This document shows positions 28,592 through 37,100 of a stretch of DNA of 64,000 nt, piece by piece (the stretch's first letter is position 1; every line of letters begins with the position of its first letter). This stretch comes from Caldovatus sediminis (lineage in GTDB: Bacteria; Pseudomonadota; Alphaproteobacteria; Acetobacterales; Acetobacteraceae): assembly GCF_014644455.1 (NCBI RefSeq), contig NZ_BMKS01000007.1, positions 115,699 through 179,698 of the forward strand, given 5' to 3'. The position numbers and the translations under genes are program-made. The notes under the pieces are model-generated. The model was not told where the DNA came from. It ran no database searches and worked only from the letters and a program-made list of their open reading frames with translations.

Positions 28592-29736
28592 TGCCCCTGC
28601 CGCACGACGATCTTCTGGTCCTGCACCGTGAACAGCGCGTGGCGCGACTGCAGCTGCCCGTCCGGCGCGAAGGTCGCGGTGCCGAGGATGGTGTCGGGGA
28701 AGCTGCCGCCGCGGATGCGCCGCGCCACCGTCTCGCGCTCCAGGCTCCGCGTCTCGTTCGCCGCCATCGCCCAGACCTGCAGCGCCGCGGCGCCGAGCGC
28801 CATGTACTTGTCCGGCGTGTAGTTGTGCATCTCCTGCACCTTGCGCACGAAGCGCCGGTTCGCGGGGTTGGAGGCGAAGGGCTCGACGTCGGGGAAGTAG
28901 ATGTCGGCGCTGACCACGCCGTTCGCCGCCTCGCCCGCCACCTGGATGACGCTCGGCGCGATGGTGCCGACGGCGCAGATCAGCTCGCCGCGGATGCGCA
29001 GCTGCCGCGCCTGGCGGATCAGCGCCGGCATGCCGAGGCTCTCGCTGGCGTTGATCGCGACCACCGCGTCGGGGTTGGCGTTGCGCACGTTGGTCAGCGC
29101 CACGCGGAAGTCGGCCTGGGTGAAGGGGAAGCGCTCCTCCGCCACCTTCTGGTAGTCGTGGCCGGCGGCCTTCAGCTCGCCCTCGATCGAGGCCTGCGCG
29201 CCGTTGCCGTAGGCGTCGTTCTGGGTGAGGAAGGCGACGCGGCGGAAGCCGGAGCGCGCGATGTGCTGCGCGATCACCCGCCCGTCCTGGCTGTTCGAGG
29301 AATTCAGGCGGATCGCCAGCGGGTTGCCGGCGCCGGAGAGGATCTGGTCGGCCTTGGAGATCGCGGTGATGTCGAGGATGCCGGCGCGCGCGATCACCGG
29401 CTGCATGGCGAGCGTGACCGGGCTGTTCCAGCCCTCGATGATCACCGCCACGCGCTCCGCGATCAGCTCGTTGGCGCGGCTGACGCCGACCGCGGGGGTG
29501 GATTCGTCGTCGCGCTTGAGCACGGTGATCTGGCGCCCGAGCACCCCGCCCGCCTCGTTGACCAGCGCCGCCATCGAATCGATCGCCTGGACGACGTGCT
29601 GGCCCTGCGGCCCGGCGCCGCCGCTCAGGGGGAAGATGGCGCCGACCTTGATCGGCTCCTGCTGCGCGCGGGCGACCGCGGGCGCCGCGAGGGCGGCGAG
29701 GGCGAGGGTCGTGGCGTGCCTGCGGGTGATGGTCAT
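28588..29736 (-). CDS. ABC transporter substrate-binding protein of the liv operon
   Basis: Periplasmic binding protein of 382 residues (Peripla_BP_6 fold). The leader MTITRRHATTLALAALAAPA, ending ARAQ, carries an Arg pair that could be Tat or Sec. The mature part begins PIKVGAIFPLSGGAGPQGQ, then VNEAGGVLGRQITVLKRDDE, the standard family opening. The ATG at 29736 has GGGAGG about nine bases upstream; a longer frame to 29820 has no support. First gene of the liv operon; it names the ligand but the sequence does not reveal it. Confidence 0.93.
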   Translation of the reverse strand: MTITRRHATTLALAALAAPAVARAQQEPIKVGAIFPLSGGAGPQGQHVVQAIDSMAALVNEAGGVLGRQITVLKRDDESTPAVGVSRANELIAERVAVIIEGWNSPVTLAMQPVIARAGILDITAISKADQILSGAGNPLAIRLNSSNSQDGRVIAQHIARSGFRRVAFLTQNDAYGNGAQASIEGELKAAGHDYQKVAEERFPFTQADFRVALTNVRNANPDAVVAINASESLGMPALIRQARQLRIRGELICAVGTIAPSVIQVAGEAANGVVSADIYFPDVEPFASNPANRRFVRKVQEMHNYTPDKYMALGAAALQVWAMAANETRSLERETVARRIRGGSFPDTILGTATFAPDGQLQSRHALFTVQDQKIVVRQGQ

Positions 29737-29836
29737 GGCGGTCGGTCCTCCCGTCCCTGCCGGCGTCTTGCGCGCGGGGCCGTTGCCGGCATGCTCAACC
29801 GCGGCGCACGGCGGTGTCAACGCGCCTCCGCGCGCC

Positions 29837-30919
29837 TCAGGGCGGCAGGATGCGCCGGCGCTGCAGCGCGCGCAGCCACCATTCGAGCATCTCCGCGCTG
29901 TCCACGCAGTCCCCGAAGCCGGCCTGGCGGATCTTGACGGTGCTGAGGATGGAGGCGGTCTGCCCGGGCCGGCTGAAGGCGAAGTCGGCGAACTGCCAGG
30001 AGGTGCCGATCATCGCGTCCAGCTCCGGCGCGGCCAGCCCGTATCGTTCCACGATGCGCCGCCACACCGGCGCCTTGTCCGCCATGACGGCGACGAGCGA
30101 CATCGGGTGCGGCGCGCCGATCTCCATCCCGAACACGCGGGCGAGCACGGGGAACAGGCTCTGCCAGTCGAACACGTCGCCGTTGGTGACGTTGAAGATC
30201 TCGTTCGCCGCCGCCGGCGACGCGCCCGCCCAGGCGATGGCGCGGGCGAGCAGGCGCGCATCGGTCGCCTCGGTGAGGCGGGTGCCGCTGCCGGGCCAGA
30301 CCAGCGGCAGGCCCAGCTCGCGGCTGATCGCGGCGTAGGCGCCCATGGCGGCGAGCAGGTTCATGGCGCTGCCCGCGGCGTAGCCGATCACCGCCTGCGG
30401 GCGCAGCACGGTCCAGCTCCAGCCCGCGCCGGCGGCCTGGCGGGCGCGGATGAAGTCCTCCTGCGCCCAGTAGAAGTTCGGGTGGATGTGGCGCGGCGCG
30501 CTCTCCTTGCCGGGGATCGGCATCTGGCCGAGATGCACGCCGTAGGCCTTGGTGCCCTGCAGCAGCGCGACGTGGCGCAGCCCGGGGTTGCCGGGCTCCA
30601 CCGCGTCCATCAGGTGGGCGAGCATCGCCGCGTTGGTGGCGATCTGGTCGCTCTCCAGCCAGCCCTTGCCGAGCTCCGGCTTCTCGTGGAGGGCGCAGTA
30701 GACGATGTGCGTCACGTCGCGCAGCCCGCCGAGCCTCGCCCGGCAATCGGCCGCGTCGCGCAGGTCGGCGGAGACGAAGCGGGCGCGGGTGGGGAAGTCC
30801 GGGGCGCGGCGCGAGAGCGCGACGATCTCCCAGCCCGGCAGCGCCTCGTAGTGCTCGAGCACGGCGCGGCCGACGATGCCGAGCGCGCCCGCGATCAGAA
30901 CCCTGCCCGCCGTCGCCAC
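29837..30919 (-). CDS. Extended SDR family NAD(P)-dependent oxidoreductase (PRISE-like)
   Basis: Rossmann-fold oxidoreductase of 360 residues. The nucleotide-binding loop is GALGIVGRAV and the rest follows the progesterone 5-beta-reductase/iridoid-synthase-like (PRISE) group: HIVYCALHEKPELGKGW, LLQGTKAYGVHLGQMPIPGK with the catalytic Lys/Tyr region, NFYWAQEDFIRARQ and WTVLRPQAVIG. Such enzymes reduce enones or act on related carbonyls. It ends 101 bases from the liv binding-protein start on the same strand and is divergent from the amidohydrolase gene. Substrate unknown. Confidence 0.85.
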   Translation of the reverse strand: MATAGRVLIAGALGIVGRAVLEHYEALPGWEIVALSRRAPDFPTRARFVSADLRDAADCRARLGGLRDVTHIVYCALHEKPELGKGWLESDQIATNAAMLAHLMDAVEPGNPGLRHVALLQGTKAYGVHLGQMPIPGKESAPRHIHPNFYWAQEDFIRARQAAGAGWSWTVLRPQAVIGYAAGSAMNLLAAMGAYAAISRELGLPLVWPGSGTRLTEATDARLLARAIAWAGASPAAANEIFNVTNGDVFDWQSLFPVLARVFGMEIGAPHPMSLVAVMADKAPVWRRIVERYGLAAPELDAMIGTSWQFADFAFSRPGQTASILSTVKIRQAGFGDCVDSAEMLEWWLRALQRRRILPP

Positions 30920-31008
30920 CGCGTCTCCTCCCCTTCCGCCCCGGCCGACGCTACCGTTCGCCGCCGGCCGCGGGCAAGGCGCCCGTCGCCGCCCTGGAGG
31001 AGGCGCCG

Positions 31009-31833
31009 ATGAGGATCGTGGACGCGCAGGTGCACATCTGGGGGAGCGGCACGCCGAGCGGCGAGCACCGCAAGGTGTCCGTCTTCACCGCCGAGGCGCT
31101 GCTCGCCGAGATGGACGCGGCCGGCGTGGACGCGGCGGTGATCCACCCGCCGGTGAGCTGGGACCCCGATTCGAACGCCCTCGCCGAGGACGCCGCGCGC
31201 CGCTGGCCGGACCGCTTCGCGGTGCTCGGCCAGGTGCCGCTCGACCGGCCGGAGGAGAGCCGGACGCTGCTCGAGACCTGGCGCGAGCGCCCCGGCCAGA
31301 AGGGCCTGCGCTACCCGCTGGTGCGCCCGGAGCAGCAGACCTGGCACGAGGACGGCACCATGGACTGGCTCTGGCCCACGGCCGAGCGCCTCGGCCTGCC
31401 GGTCGCGAGCATGGCCTGGCGCTTCCTGCCCCTGTTCGGCGCCATCGCCGAGCGCCACCCGAAGCTGCGCCTGATCATCGACCATTGCGGCCTGGTGCGG
31501 AGCGCGAAGGACGAGGCCGCCTTCGCCAGTCTCGACGCGCTGCTCCCGCTCGCGCGGCTGCCCAACATCGCGGTCAAGGCGACCGGCGCGCCCGCCTATT
31601 CCTCGCAGCCCTACCCCTTCCGCAACATCCACGACGGGCTGCGCCGCATCTACGACGCCTTCGGGCCGCATCGCTTCTTCTGGGGCACCGACATCACCCG
31701 CATGCCGTGCGGCTACCGCCAGTGCGTGACGATGTTCACCGAGGAGCTGCCCTGGCTCTCCGGCCGCGAGCTGGAGCTGGTGATGGGCCGCGCCCTCTGC
31801 GAGTGGATCGGCTGGACGCTTCCCTTCGACTGA
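31009..31833 (+). CDS. Amidohydrolase-2 family metal-dependent hydrolase
   Basis: TIM-barrel hydrolase of 274 residues. MRIVDAQVHIWG is the N-terminal strand, but the usual HxH is reduced to Q-V-H, a common variant in the 4-sulfomuconolactone/PDC-lactonase-like branch; LIIDHCGLV supplies another His, and HRFFWGTDITRM the catalytic Asp. Likely opens a lactone or decarboxylates an organic acid. The ATG at 31009 follows GGAGGAGG. First of a run of plus-strand catabolic genes opposite the PRISE-like gene. Confidence 0.86.
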   Translation: MRIVDAQVHIWGSGTPSGEHRKVSVFTAEALLAEMDAAGVDAAVIHPPVSWDPDSNALAEDAARRWPDRFAVLGQVPLDRPEESRTLLETWRERPGQKGLRYPLVRPEQQTWHEDGTMDWLWPTAERLGLPVASMAWRFLPLFGAIAERHPKLRLIIDHCGLVRSAKDEAAFASLDALLPLARLPNIAVKATGAPAYSSQPYPFRNIHDGLRRIYDAFGPHRFFWGTDITRMPCGYRQCVTMFTEELPWLSGRELELVMGRALCEWIGWTLPFD

Positions 31834-31928
31834 CCGGCGCGGGAGGGCGCCGTCGCCCTCGGCTTCCGCCGCGCCCGCCGCGGCCGCTAGAGTGCCGGCG
31901 ACCCTGGCCGCCACGATGGAGGCATCCC

Positions 31929-32999
31929 ATGGAGTTCGGCATCGCGATCCCGACCGACGCGGAAAGCTGGAAGCTCGCCCGGCGCGCCGAGGAGCTGGGC
32001 TTCGCCGCCGCCTGGTTCTACGACACGCAGATGCTCTCCGCCGACTGCTTCGTCGCGATGGGCGCGGCGGCGGTGAAGACGGCGCGCATCCGCCTCGGCA
32101 CCGGCGTGCTGATCCCCTCCAACCGCATCGCGCCGGTCACGGCCAACGCCTTCGCCACGCTCAACAAGCTCGCGCCGGGGCGCATCGACATGGGCCTCGG
32201 CACCGGCTTCACCGGCCGCCGCGCCATGGGCCTCGGCGCGATGCGGCTCGCCGAGTTCGAGGAGTACCTCCGCGTCATGCTCGCCCTGCTGCGCGGCGAG
32301 ACGGTGGAGACGGAGATCGAGGGCAGGCGCCGCAAGATCCGCTTCCTCAACCCCGAGCTCGGCCTGTTCGACACGACGACGCCGATGCGCCTGCACATCG
32401 CGGCCGCCGGGCCGAAGGCGCGGGCGCTGACGGCGCGGCTCGGCGCCGGCTGGATCAACTTCTTCTCCGACGTCCCCGGCGCCGTCGCCATGCTGCGCGA
32501 GATGCAGGCGGCCTGGGCGGCGGCGGGCCGGGCGCGGGAGGCGCTGGCCTCCACCGCCTTCGTCCTCGGCTGCGTGCTGGAGGAAGGCGAGCCTTGTGAT
32601 TCGCCGCGCGCCGTCGCCCAGGCCGGGCCGCGCGCGGCGGTGCTGCTGCACCGCGCGGCGGACGAGGCGCTCTCCGGCCTGCCGAACATCACCCCGGTGC
32701 CGGAGTCCTGCCGCGCCGCCGTGGAGGGCTACGTCGCCGTGGCCCGCACCTTCGAGCCGAAGGACGCGCCCTGGCTGCAGAACCACCGCGGCCACCTGAT
32801 GTTCGTCCGGCCCGAGGAGCGCCCCTTCATCACCGCCGAGCTGATCCGCCGCAGCAGCTTCACCGCGACCGAGGCGGAGCTGAAGCGGCGGATCGGCGAC
32901 CTGCGCGACGCCGGCTACACCCAGTTCACGGTGCAGATCGTGCCGGGGCAGGAGCAGGCGATCGAGGATTGGGGCCGGATCAGGCGCGCCTTCGGCTGA
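31929..32999 (+). CDS. LLM-class (luciferase-like) flavin-dependent oxidoreductase
   Basis: Bacterial-luciferase-like TIM-barrel oxidoreductase of 356 residues. It opens FGIAIPTDAESWKLARRAEE, then LGFAAAWFYDTQML and IRLGTGVLIPSNRIAPVTAN, and has GRIDMGLGTGFTGRRAMGL, the typical flavin/F420 loop. Members use FMN or F420, in monooxygenations or hydride transfers. It sits 95 bases after the amidohydrolase and before an SDR gene on the same strand, as in small catabolic clusters. The ATG at 31929 matches the conserved start. Confidence 0.88.
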   Translation: MEFGIAIPTDAESWKLARRAEELGFAAAWFYDTQMLSADCFVAMGAAAVKTARIRLGTGVLIPSNRIAPVTANAFATLNKLAPGRIDMGLGTGFTGRRAMGLGAMRLAEFEEYLRVMLALLRGETVETEIEGRRRKIRFLNPELGLFDTTTPMRLHIAAAGPKARALTARLGAGWINFFSDVPGAVAMLREMQAAWAAAGRAREALASTAFVLGCVLEEGEPCDSPRAVAQAGPRAAVLLHRAADEALSGLPNITPVPESCRAAVEGYVAVARTFEPKDAPWLQNHRGHLMFVRPEERPFITAELIRRSSFTATEAELKRRIGDLRDAGYTQFTVQIVPGQEQAIEDWGRIRRAFG

Positions 33000-33034
33000 A
33001 CCGGGCGCGGGCGGCGACCGGCGCGCGCCCGGTT
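33000..33034 (+). terminator. Hairpin just after the LLM oxidoreductase gene
   Basis: An 11-bp inverted repeat, AACCGGGCGCG (32999-33009) with CGCGCCCGGTT (33024-33034), brackets a 14-base loop directly after the stop codon. There is only a short T pair after the stem, so it may be a weak intrinsic terminator or mRNA 3'-end protection element. Confidence 0.5.
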
Positions 33035-33093
33035 GCCGCCCGGCGCCGCCTGCGCGAGTCTGGCGCGCGGCGCATCACGGCAGGAGGAACGCC

Positions 33094-33849
33094 ATGGGAC
33101 GACTGGACGGCAAGGTGGCCCTCATCACCGGCGCGGCCTCGGGGATGGGGGCCTCGATGGCGCGGATCTTCGCGCGCGAGGGCGCGAAGGTGGCGGTCTG
33201 CGACCTGCTGGAGGAGGAAGGCCGCGCCGTCGCCGCCGACATCGCGGCCGCCGGCGGCACGGCGCGCTTCCTCCGGCTCGACGTCACCGAGGAGGCGCAG
33301 TGGGAGGCGACGCTCGCCGCGGTGCTCGGCGCGTGGGGCCGGCTCGACGTGCTGGTGAACAACGCCGGCATCTCCGGCAGCGCCACCAACGACCTCTACG
33401 ACACGGCGCTGTGGGACCGCATCATGGCGGTGAACGCGCGCGGCGCCTTCCTCGGCGTCAAGCACGGCGTGGCGGCGATGCGGCGCACGGGCGGCGGCTC
33501 GATCATCAACATCTCCTCGATCTCCGGCGTGGTCGGGCAGGAGCGCATCCACTGCGCCTACAACGCCTCCAAGGCCGCGGTGCGGCTGCTGACCAAGGCG
33601 GTGGCGGTGCAGGAGGGGCCGGCCGGCATCCGCGTCAACAGCATCCATCCGGGCGTGATGCCGCCGATGCGCACCTCCGGCGCCACCGCCGACCCCGTGT
33701 TCCGCGCGAAGATGATGCAGCACGTGCCGATGGGCCGGCCCGGCCGGGTGGAGGAGGTGGCCCATGCGGCGCTGTTCCTCGCCTCGGACGAGTCCTCCTA
33801 CATGACCGGCAGCGAGCTGCATGTGGACGGCGGCTATCTCGCCTCCTGA
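33094..33849 (+). CDS. SDR family NAD(P)-dependent oxidoreductase (classical)
   Basis: Classical short-chain dehydrogenase of 251 residues. Cofactor loop TGAASGMGASMA, NNAG (in VLVNNAGISG), catalytic Ser in IINISSISGV and YNASKAA with the Tyr/Lys pair are all present; the C-terminus HVDGGYLAS is standard. Acidic residue D45-like after the second strand (VCDLLEEEG) suggests NAD preference. The ATG at 33094 follows GGAGGAACGCC. Substrate cannot be assigned. Confidence 0.92.
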   Translation: MGRLDGKVALITGAASGMGASMARIFAREGAKVAVCDLLEEEGRAVAADIAAAGGTARFLRLDVTEEAQWEATLAAVLGAWGRLDVLVNNAGISGSATNDLYDTALWDRIMAVNARGAFLGVKHGVAAMRRTGGGSIINISSISGVVGQERIHCAYNASKAAVRLLTKAVAVQEGPAGIRVNSIHPGVMPPMRTSGATADPVFRAKMMQHVPMGRPGRVEEVAHAALFLASDESSYMTGSELHVDGGYLAS

Positions 33850-33879
33850 CGCCCCGCCGGCGGAGGGGCGGCGGCCGCC

Positions 33880-34398
33880 GTGAGCGGGCCGGCCGCCCCC
33901 GCGCCGCCGAAGACGCTGCTGATCGTCTTCCACTCCCTCACCGGGGGGACGCGGCAGATGGCGGAGGCGGCGGCGCGCGGCGCCGCCGGCGAGGCCGGCG
34001 TCCGCGTCCGCCTGCTGCCGGCGCGCGAGGCCGGCGCCGCGGAGGTGCTCGCGGCCGACGGCTACCTCTTCGCCACGCCGGAGAACCTCGCCGCGATCGC
34101 CGGCGTGATGAAGGACTTCTTCGACCGCACCTACTACGCGGCGCTCGGCCGCATCGCCGGCCGGCCCTACGCCACGCTGGTCTGCGCCGGCAGCGACGGC
34201 ACCAATGCCGCGCGCCAGATCGCGCGCATCGCCACCGGCTGGCGCCTGCGCGCCGTGGCCGAGCCGCTGATCGTGATCACCCGCGCGCAGACGCCGGAGG
34301 CGATCCTCGCCCCCAAGACGATCGGCCCCGAGGACCTCGCGCGCTGCGAGGAGCGCGGCGCGGCGCTGGCGGCCGGGCTGGCGATGGGCATCTTCTGA
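33880..34398 (+). CDS. Flavodoxin-fold protein (FMN-binding, NAD(P)H-dependent reductase-like)
   Basis: Protein of 172 residues with a flavodoxin-like fold: TLLIVFHSLTGGTRQMAEAA gives the FMN phosphate loop (SLTGGTRQ), YLFATPENLAAIAGVMKDFF the second contact and FDRTYYAALGRIAGRPYATL the third. Resembles the WrbA/flavodoxin_2 group. The GTG start at 33880 is 30 bases after the SDR stop, so the pair may be cotranscribed and the protein may supply or receive electrons in the same pathway. Confidence 0.82.
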   Translation: MSGPAAPAPPKTLLIVFHSLTGGTRQMAEAAARGAAGEAGVRVRLLPAREAGAAEVLAADGYLFATPENLAAIAGVMKDFFDRTYYAALGRIAGRPYATLVCAGSDGTNAARQIARIATGWRLRAVAEPLIVITRAQTPEAILAPKTIGPEDLARCEERGAALAAGLAMGIF

Positions 34399-34404
34399 GC
34401 GGCC

Positions 34405-34446
34405 GCGGCCGACGGCGCCCCGGTCAACGCCCTCTGCGTCGGCCGC
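34405..34446. terminator. 9-bp stem-loop between flavodoxin-like gene and mutL
   Basis: GCGGCCGAC (34405-34413) pairs with GTCGGCCGC (34438-34446), seven bases after the flavodoxin-like stop. It may terminate the upstream transcript. TAGAAT at 34452, just after it, resembles a -10 box for mutL, but no matching -35 was found. Confidence 0.35.
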
Positions 34447-34466
34447 GCGTGTAGAATGCCCCGCCC

Positions 34467-36302
34467 ATGCCCGCGATTCGCCTCCTGCCCGAGACCACCG
34501 CCAACCGCATCGCCGCCGGCGAGGTGGTGGAGCGGCCGGCCGCCGCGGTGAAGGAGCTGGTCGAGAACGCGCTCGACGCCGGCGCGACGCGCATCCAGGT
34601 GACGCTGGAGGAGGGCGGCATCGCCCGCATCCTGGTCGAGGACGACGGCTGCGGCATGGACGCCGCCGACCTCGCCCTCTGCGTCGAGCGCCACGCCACC
34701 TCGAAGCTGCCGGAGGAGGCGGCGCTGTTCCGCATCGCCACCCTGGGCTTCCGCGGCGAGGCGCTGCCTTCGATCGGCGCCGTGGCGCGGCTCTCCCTCA
34801 CCTCGCGCCCGCGCGGCGCGGCGGAGGCGCACCGGATCACGGTCGAGGCCGGGCGGGCCTCCCCGGTCGGCCCCGCCGCCGGCCCGCCGGGCACGCGCGT
34901 CGAGGTGCGCGACCTGTTCTTCGCCACCCCGGCGCGGCGCCGGTTCCTGCGCGCCCCGCGCACGGAGGCCGAGCACGCGATCGAGGCGGTGCGTCGCCTC
35001 GCCCTGGCCTGGCCCGAGGTGGCGTTCCGCGTCGTCTCCGACGGGCGCGAGGCGCTGGCGCTCGCCTCCGCCGCGGACCGGACCGCCCGGGTGCGCGACC
35101 TGCTGGGCGCGGAGTTCGCCGCCGCCGCGGTGCCGGTGCGCGGCGCGTGGATGGACCTGGCGCTCGAGGGACTCGCCGCGCTGCCTGCCTATACGCGCGC
35201 CACCGCCGCGGAGCAGCACCTGGTGGTCAACCGCCGGCCGGTGCGCGATCCGCTGCTGCGCACGGCGCTGCGCGTCGCCTATCGCGGCCTGGTCGCCGCC
35301 GGGCGGCACCCGGTCGCGGCGCTGTTCCTCGACCTGCCGCCGGAGGCGGTGGACGTGAACGTCCACCCGATGAAGACCGAGCTCCGCTTCCGCGAGGCGG
35401 AGCGGGTGCGCGGCGCGCTGATCGCCGCGCTGCGCCGCGCGCTGGAGGTCGGCGCGGGCGCGGCGGTGCGCGGCGCGGCCCTTCCGCCGCCCTCGGCCGC
35501 GGCCGCGGATGCCGACGCGCGGGCCGCGGCCTCGGCGGACTTCGCCCTCGCCGCGCCCGCGCGCCCGGCCCCCGCCGGGTTCGCCGAAGCCCCGGCGCTG
35601 CCGCTCGGCTTCGGCGGGGCGGGGACGGACCGGCATGGCGGCGCCGCGGCCGGCCTCCCGCCGCGCGCGGACGGCGCCGCCGCGGGCCCGGCCGCCGCGC
35701 CGGCCGGGGATCGGCCGCTCGGCCGCCCGCTCGCGCAGATCCTGGAGACCTACATCCTCGCCGAGGCGCCGGACGGGGCGCTGATCCTCGTGGACCAGCA
35801 CGCCGCGCACGAGCGCCTGACGCACGAGGCGCTGCGCGCGCAGCTTCTCGCCGGGGGCGTGCGCAGCCAGCCCCTGCTGCTGCCCGCCGTCGTCGCCCTG
35901 CCGCCCGCCGATGTCGCGCGGCTCCTCGCGGAGGCCGGGACGCTGGCGCGGCTCGGGCTGGAGGTCGAGCCCTTCGGCCCCGGCGCGGTGCTGGTGCGCG
36001 CCCTGCCGGCGCTGCTCGGCACGCCCGACCCGGCGCCGCTGCTGCGCGACCTGGCCGACGAGCTGGCCGAGACCGACGCCGCGGGCGAGGCCCCGGCGCT
36101 CGCCGGGCGGCTCGACGCCGCCATCGCCCGGCTTGCCTGCCACGGCTCGGTGCGCGCGGGGCGGCGGCTCACCGAGGCGGAGATGGCGGCGCTGCTGCGC
36201 GCGATGGAGGCGACGCCGCGCGCCGCGACCTGCAGCCACGGCCGGCCGACCGTGCTGCGCCTCGGCCGCGGCGAGTTCGAGCGGCTGTTCGGGCGGCGGT
36301 AG
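34467..36302 (+). CDS. mutL: DNA mismatch repair endonuclease MutL
   Basis: Mismatch-repair protein of 611 residues. The N-terminal GHKL ATPase shows IAAGEVVERPAAAVKELVEN, DDGCGMDAADL and ATSKL, then GFRGEALPSIGAVA. A long Ala/Pro-rich linker (about residues 330-415) leads to the C-terminal dimerisation domain with the nuclease metal motif DQHAAHERLTHE, which fits DQHA-x2-E-x4-E, so the protein is an active-type nicking MutL as expected outside the MutH bacteria. Its TAG stop at 36300-36302 coincides with the left edge of repeat R2. Confidence 0.97.
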   Translation: MPAIRLLPETTANRIAAGEVVERPAAAVKELVENALDAGATRIQVTLEEGGIARILVEDDGCGMDAADLALCVERHATSKLPEEAALFRIATLGFRGEALPSIGAVARLSLTSRPRGAAEAHRITVEAGRASPVGPAAGPPGTRVEVRDLFFATPARRRFLRAPRTEAEHAIEAVRRLALAWPEVAFRVVSDGREALALASAADRTARVRDLLGAEFAAAAVPVRGAWMDLALEGLAALPAYTRATAAEQHLVVNRRPVRDPLLRTALRVAYRGLVAAGRHPVAALFLDLPPEAVDVNVHPMKTELRFREAERVRGALIAALRRALEVGAGAAVRGAALPPPSAAAADADARAAASADFALAAPARPAPAGFAEAPALPLGFGGAGTDRHGGAAAGLPPRADGAAAGPAAAPAGDRPLGRPLAQILETYILAEAPDGALILVDQHAAHERLTHEALRAQLLAGGVRSQPLLLPAVVALPPADVARLLAEAGTLARLGLEVEPFGPGAVLVRALPALLGTPDPAPLLRDLADELAETDAAGEAPALAGRLDAAIARLACHGSVRAGRRLTEAEMAALLRAMEATPRAATCSHGRPTVLRLGRGEFERLFGRR

Positions 36303-36401
36303 AGCGGATCGCGGCCGGCCGGGAGCAGCCGGAAGCGTGGATCCGCTCGGCGGACAGCGAGCGAGCGCCGTTGCCGCGGGCACGGCCGGGCGAAAACGGC
36401 T
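36303..36401 (+). repeat. Two-hairpin interspersed repeat, copy R2 (at the mutL stop codon)
   Basis: 99-bp copy starting AGCGGATCGCGG and ending AAAACGGCT. Left flank GTAG contains the mutL stop; right flank is CCAG. The outer stem of the left hairpin is perfect: 36302-36309 with 36341-36348, with bases that differ from R1 and R3 but still pair. It separates mutL from the convergent rsmD gene and could serve as a bidirectional terminator. Confidence 0.85.
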
Positions 36402-36423
36402 CCAGCCTTCGGCGCCCTCGATC

Positions 36424-36987
36424 CTATCCGGCGGCGCGGAAGATCCGCAGCCGCGCCGCCCCATGCACGCGCTCCGCCAGCAGCGCGTATCCCTCCGGCA
36501 TCTCGACCTCCTCGCCGCGCCCCGTCTCCGCGCAGACCACCGCCCCCGGCGCGATCCATCCCGCCGCGCCGAGCGCCGCCAGCGCCCGCGGCACCAGCCC
36601 CTCGCCGTAGGGCGGATCGAGGAACACCAGCCCGCAGGGCGCCGGGGCGCGCGGCGGGCGGGTCGCGTCGGCCGCGAGCACCGTGGCGCGCGCCTCCTCG
36701 CGGCAGGCGGCGATGTTGGCGCGCAGCGCGGCGAGCGCGGCGCGGTCGGTCTCGAGGAAGGTCGCCTGCGCGGCGCCGCGCGAGAGCGCCTCCAGCCCCG
36801 CGGCGCCGGTGCCGGCGAAGGCGTCGAGCACGCGCGCGCCCTCGATCACCCCGCGCCCGCCCCAGGGCGCGTGCCAGAGCATGTCGAACAGCGCCTGGCG
36901 CACGCGGTCGGCGGTCGGCCGGGTCCCGGCGCCGGGCGGCGCGAGGAGGCGGCGGCCGCGATGGCGCCCGGCGATGATGCGCGGCAT
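36424..36987 (-). CDS. rsmD: 16S rRNA (guanine(966)-N(2))-methyltransferase RsmD
   Basis: SAM-dependent methyltransferase of 187 residues modifying G966 of 16S rRNA. MPRIIAGRHRGRRLLAPPG is the typical RsmD start, VLDAFAGTGAAGLEALSRG the SAM-binding motif and FLDPPYGEG the catalytic DPPY. The ATG at 36987 fits the conserved start exactly. Repeat R3 lies in the gap upstream and R2 downstream, so this gene is bracketed by the two copies. Confidence 0.95.
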   Translation of the reverse strand: MPRIIAGRHRGRRLLAPPGAGTRPTADRVRQALFDMLWHAPWGGRGVIEGARVLDAFAGTGAAGLEALSRGAAQATFLETDRAALAALRANIAACREEARATVLAADATRPPRAPAPCGLVFLDPPYGEGLVPRALAALGAAGWIAPGAVVCAETGRGEEVEMPEGYALLAERVHGAARLRIFRAAG

Positions 36988-37002
36988 CGCCCACCGCCTT
37001 AG

Positions 37003-37100
37003 AGCAGATCGCGGACGGCTGGAAACAGCCGGGAGCGTGAATCTGCTCGGCAAACAAGAGCGAGAACCGTTGCAGCGAGCACAGCCGAGCGAAAACGGCT
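37003..37100 (+). repeat. Two-hairpin interspersed repeat, copy R3 (at the rluB stop codon)
   Basis: 98-bp copy starting AGCAGATCGCGG and ending AAAACGGCT, flanked by TTAG on the left and CTAG on the right. The right CTAG (37101-37104) holds the stop codon of rluB on the minus strand. Outer stem 37002-37009 with 37041-37048 is perfect, and the inner hairpin CGGCTG-GAAA-CAGCCG has a four-base loop. This is the least decayed copy. Confidence 0.87.
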
